Assembly (NCBI GenBank): GCA_013695925.1
Contig: JACCZO010000474.1
Span: 1 to 7,821, forward strand
From: Chthoniobacterales bacterium
Lineage (GTDB): Bacteria > Verrucomicrobiota > Verrucomicrobiia > Chthoniobacterales > UBA10450
Reading direction: 5' to 3'
DNA: 7,821 nt
Part shown: positions 6,134-7,821 of the stretch, piece by piece
Layout: every line of letters starts with the position of its first letter
Position numbering within the stretch: the stretch's first letter is position 1
Notes under the pieces: generated by a model
What the model was told of the DNA's origin: nothing
Seen by the model: the letters and a program-made list of their open reading frames with translations, nothing else
Databases searched by the model: none
Position numbers and translations under genes: made by a program

Positions 6134-6726
6134 AACCGCTCGCCGTTTTTCTCTTTGCCCTCGCCCTCGTGAGCCCGGTCGCCGCGCAGGATTCGACCCG
6201 TGCCAAAGCCGCAGCCTCGCCGGCCGCCGCCGCGACCGACGCAAACGGTCAGCCGATCGCGACCCAGATTTATTCCGACGAAGCCTCCTTCGATACTGAA
6301 AAACGAATCGGGATTTTCTCCGGTCATGTCCGCGTTTTCGATCCGCGCTTTAATATCCAATCCGACAAGCTGACCGTTTACATCCACAAGGAAGAAGGCG
6401 AGGGCCTCGAAAAAGCGATCGCAGAAGGACACGTCGGCGTGGTCCGCGACAAATCTGATCCCAAGAGCGGCTCGCCATCAAAAGCTGTCGGACTGGCTGA
6501 GAAAGCGGTCTATACTTCCTCCGATGGGAACGTTGTGCTGACAGGGAGCCCGCGCGTGCAGCAAGGCCTGGATACCCACGTCGCGACGAGCCCGGATACA
6601 GTCATGGTTTTGAATCAAGACGGTCACCTGACGACACGCGGCCCCAGCCGGACGGAGATCCGGCAGGGCTCAAAGAAGGATAAGAACGAGAAACCCACTC
6701 CGGGCGCGGAAACGAAGAAGCCATGA
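6130..6726 (+). CDS. lptA: LPS transport periplasmic protein LptA (OstA-like)
   Basis: A 198-residue periplasmic protein. Signal peptide 1-20 (MKPLAVFLFALALVSPVAAQ, cleavage after AQ or AA), then an Ala/Pro-rich linker (24-40), then an OstA/LptA beta-jellyroll domain (about 45-178). Family-like features are the repeated short strands YSDEASFDTEKRIGIFSGHV (48-67), RFNIQSDKLTVYIHKE (73-88), AIAEGHVGVVRD (96-107), AEKAVYTSSDGNVVLTGSPRV (123-143) and a closing GHLTTRGPSRTEI (165-177). The A-x-G-x-V pattern is typical of LptA. LptA oligomers bridge the periplasm from LptC to LptD. The tail (180-198) is Lys/Glu/Pro-rich and disordered. The start overlaps the lptC stop (ATGA, 6130-6133) and the stop overlaps the lptB start in the same way, indicating translational coupling. 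An insertion-like loop KSDPKSGSPSK (108-118) is unusual compared with E. coli LptA. Confidence 0.83.
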   Translation: MKPLAVFLFALALVSPVAAQDSTRAKAAASPAAAATDANGQPIATQIYSDEASFDTEKRIGIFSGHVRVFDPRFNIQSDKLTVYIHKEEGEGLEKAIAEGHVGVVRDKSDPKSGSPSKAVGLAEKAVYTSSDGNVVLTGSPRVQQGLDTHVATSPDTVMVLNQDGHLTTRGPSRTEIRQGSKKDKNEKPTPGAETKKP

Positions 6727-7508
6727 TCACCGCTCCGCCGCCCGCTTCTGAATCCGCCTCGCGCGCGACCTCGTCGGAGGGGCACGCCGAAGTTCTGCTC
6801 ACGGACGACCTGGTGAAAATCTACAGCGGCCGCGCGGTGGTGAATGGCATCAAGCTTTCGGTCCGCCAGGGCGAAATCGTGGGGCTCCTCGGCAAGAACG
6901 GCGCCGGGAAAACGACCACGTTTTACATGATCGTCGGCCTCGTTAGGCCGAACAGTGGCCGGGTCGTTTTCTCCGGGACCGACGTGACTGATTACCCGAT
7001 GTATAAGCGGGCCCGGCTCGGGATGGGTTACCTGCCGCAGGAAGAATCGATCTTTCGCAAGATGACGGTGGAGCAAAACATCATGGCCATTCTCGAGACC
7101 ATGTCCCTGAGCAAACAGGAGCGGCGCCATCGCTGCGACGAATTGCTGCACCAGTTTGGGATCGATCGGATCGCGAAAAACACCGCCCTCACCCTGAGCG
7201 GCGGCGAGAAGCGCCGCCTAACGATCGCGCGTTCCCTCGTCACCCGTCCCAAACTTCTCATGCTCGATGAGCCATTCAGTGGGGTCGACCCGATCGCGGT
7301 TTACGACGTCCAGCAACTGGTCGTGAACCTGCGCAAATCCGGCCTCGCCATTCTCATCACCGACCACAACGTGCGCGAAACTCTCTCCATCGTTGATCAC
7401 GCCTACCTCATCGATGAAGGCCGGGTCGTGAGCGAAGGGACAAAAGATTTCCTGATCAACGACCCGATCAGCCGCCAGCTTTACCTTGGCGAACGCTTTC
7501 AGATGTAA
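6723..7508 (+). CDS. lptB: LPS export ABC transporter ATP-binding protein LptB
   Basis: Cytoplasmic ATPase that drives LPS extraction by LptBFG. 261 residues, against about 241 in E. coli; the extra length is a low-complexity N-terminal extension (1-22, Ala/Pro/Ser-rich) before the conserved VLLTDDLVKIYSGRAVVNGI. All nucleotide-binding motifs are intact: Walker A GKNGAGKTT (57-65, K63), Q-loop Q106 in YLPQEESIFRKMTVEQNI, signature LSGGEKRR (158-165), Walker B LLMLDE (178-183, E183 catalytic), D-loop SGVD (186-189) and H-loop H215. LptB-specific traits are YLPQE-SIFRK-TV and the PFSGVDPIAV stretch. The ATG overlaps the lptA stop; GAAGAAG at 6713-6719 may act as ribosome-binding site. An internal later start would remove the extension, but no good candidate ATG exists before the core. 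Followed 14 bp later by hpf, not by rpoN. Confidence 0.96.
   Translation: MITAPPPASESASRATSSEGHAEVLLTDDLVKIYSGRAVVNGIKLSVRQGEIVGLLGKNGAGKTTTFYMIVGLVRPNSGRVVFSGTDVTDYPMYKRARLGMGYLPQEESIFRKMTVEQNIMAILETMSLSKQERRHRCDELLHQFGIDRIAKNTALTLSGGEKRRLTIARSLVTRPKLLMLDEPFSGVDPIAVYDVQQLVVNLRKSGLAILITDHNVRETLSIVDHAYLIDEGRVVSEGTKDFLINDPISRQLYLGERFQM
6940..6948 (+). repeat. TYGTTAGGC word, copy 6
   Basis: TCGTTAGGC, sense, in lptB, read as CTC GTT AGG CCG (Leu-Val-Arg-Pro, 73-76). It again uses the rare codon AGG. Confidence 0.6.
7216..7224 (-). repeat. TYGTTAGGC word, copy 7
   Basis: TCGTTAGGC on the minus strand, antisense within lptB, just after the ABC signature. The coding strand reads CGC CTA ACG (Arg-Leu-Thr, 165-167), using the rare Leu codon CTA. 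It is the only antisense copy. Confidence 0.6.
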
Positions 7509-7511
7509 ACC

Positions 7512-7518
7512 AAAGGAG
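7512..7518 (+). promoter_or_regulatory. Strong Shine-Dalgarno for hpf
   Basis: AAAGGAG, four bases before the ATG at 7523. It is the clearest ribosome-binding site on the plus strand of this window and suggests that hpf is translated independently of, and probably more strongly than, the coupled lpt genes. Confidence 0.75.
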
Positions 7519-7522
7519 CCGC

Positions 7523-7821
7523 ATGCAAACCGCCAACGCCAATCCGAACGTCAAAGTCACCGGCCGCCATCTCGCGATCACCGACGCGATCAACGAATAC
7601 GCCACGCGCAAGATCGAAGGGCTGCACCTCGACTATCCCAAAATCATCGAAGCCCGCGTCATCCTCGGGGTCGAGAAATACCGTCACTGGGCCGAGGTCG
7701 TCCTCATCTGCTCCAACCACATCACGATCGAAGCGCAGGAAGAAACCGACGATCTTTACGCCGCCATCGATGCGGTCATGGACAAGATCGCGCGCCAGAT
7801 GCGCAAATATAAAACCCGCCT
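7523..7821 (+). CDS. hpf: Ribosome hibernation promoting factor HPF/RaiA (3' truncated)
   Basis: The first 99 codons of a ribosome-associated inhibitor of the HPF/RaiA (S30AE) family, beginning MQTANANPNVKVTGRHLAIT and running off the window. Family traits: VKVTGRHLAITDAINEYATRKI (11-31), a beta-strand EARVILGVEKYRHWAEVVL (43-61), then EETDDLYAAIDAVMDKIARQ (73-92) followed by basic RKYKTR, which contacts 16S rRNA in the decoding/tRNA channel. The protein silences ribosomes in stationary phase by stabilising 70S or 100S dimers. Whether it is the short form (about 100 residues) or the long form with a C-terminal dimerisation domain cannot be told, since the end is missing. In Proteobacteria hpf follows lptB-rpoN; here it follows lptB directly. 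Confidence 0.93.
   Translation, partial: MQTANANPNVKVTGRHLAITDAINEYATRKIEGLHLDYPKIIEARVILGVEKYRHWAEVVLICSNHITIEAQEETDDLYAAIDAVMDKIARQMRKYKTR

Noticed and set aside
1..7821. CRISPR array, insertion sequence, phage or tRNA/rRNA genes
   Set aside because: No regularly spaced direct repeats, transposase, terminal inverted repeats or structural RNA sequences were seen; base and codon use look uniform, as in core chromosome.

Overview
The window looks like chromosomal DNA of a Gram-negative, LPS-making, GC-rich bacterium (roughly 60% GC by eye), most likely a member of the Verrucomicrobia (PVC group). Three things point that way: (i) a Kdo synthesis and LPS transport cluster, kdsA-lptC-lptA-lptB, meaning an outer membrane with LPS; (ii) a TIGR04073-type exosortase-associated small secreted protein, a family I know mainly from Verrucomicrobia and other exosortase/PEP-CTERM bacteria; (iii) a 624-residue protein with a GreA/GreB domain at its C-terminus behind a large helical region, an arrangement known from the long chlamydial GreA and from Verrucomicrobia. 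The taxonomic assignment is inference.

Layout. 1-154: 3' end of an unrecognised plus-strand gene. 176-210: hairpin plus T-run that should terminate the minus-strand genes converging on it. 229-2778: three minus-strand genes transcribed as terC/alx family membrane protein -> TIGR04073 secreted protein -> cytoplasmic serine beta-lactamase/esterase-family protein, with gaps of 24-48 bp. 2779-2881: short divergent control region. 2882-7821: plus-strand train of the long Gre-domain protein, kdsA, lptC, lptA, lptB and the start of an hpf/raiA ribosome hibernation factor gene that runs off the end. Gaps and overlaps in this train (26 bp gap, 17 bp overlap, two 4 bp ATGA overlaps, 14 bp gap) suggest one operon. 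Every base lies in or within about 105 bp of a gene, so no long gene-free stretch exists.

How they fit together. KdsA makes Kdo-8-phosphate, the precursor of the inner-core sugar of LPS. LptC and LptA form the periplasmic part of the LPS bridge and LptB is its cytoplasmic ATPase. The order kdsA-lptC-lptA-lptB-hpf parallels the kdsC-lptC-lptA-lptB-rpoN-hpf order of Proteobacteria, but without kdsC and rpoN.

The most unusual signal not explained by genes is a nine-base word, TYGTTAGGC. It occurs seven times on the two strands, about once per kilobase, while about 0.1 copies would be expected from base composition. It falls in several reading phases, in one intergenic spot, and repeatedly brings in rare codons (TTA, AGG, CTA). 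This looks like a genome-wide iterated DNA word (uptake, recombination, segregation or methylation signal) and is the best candidate here for something undescribed.
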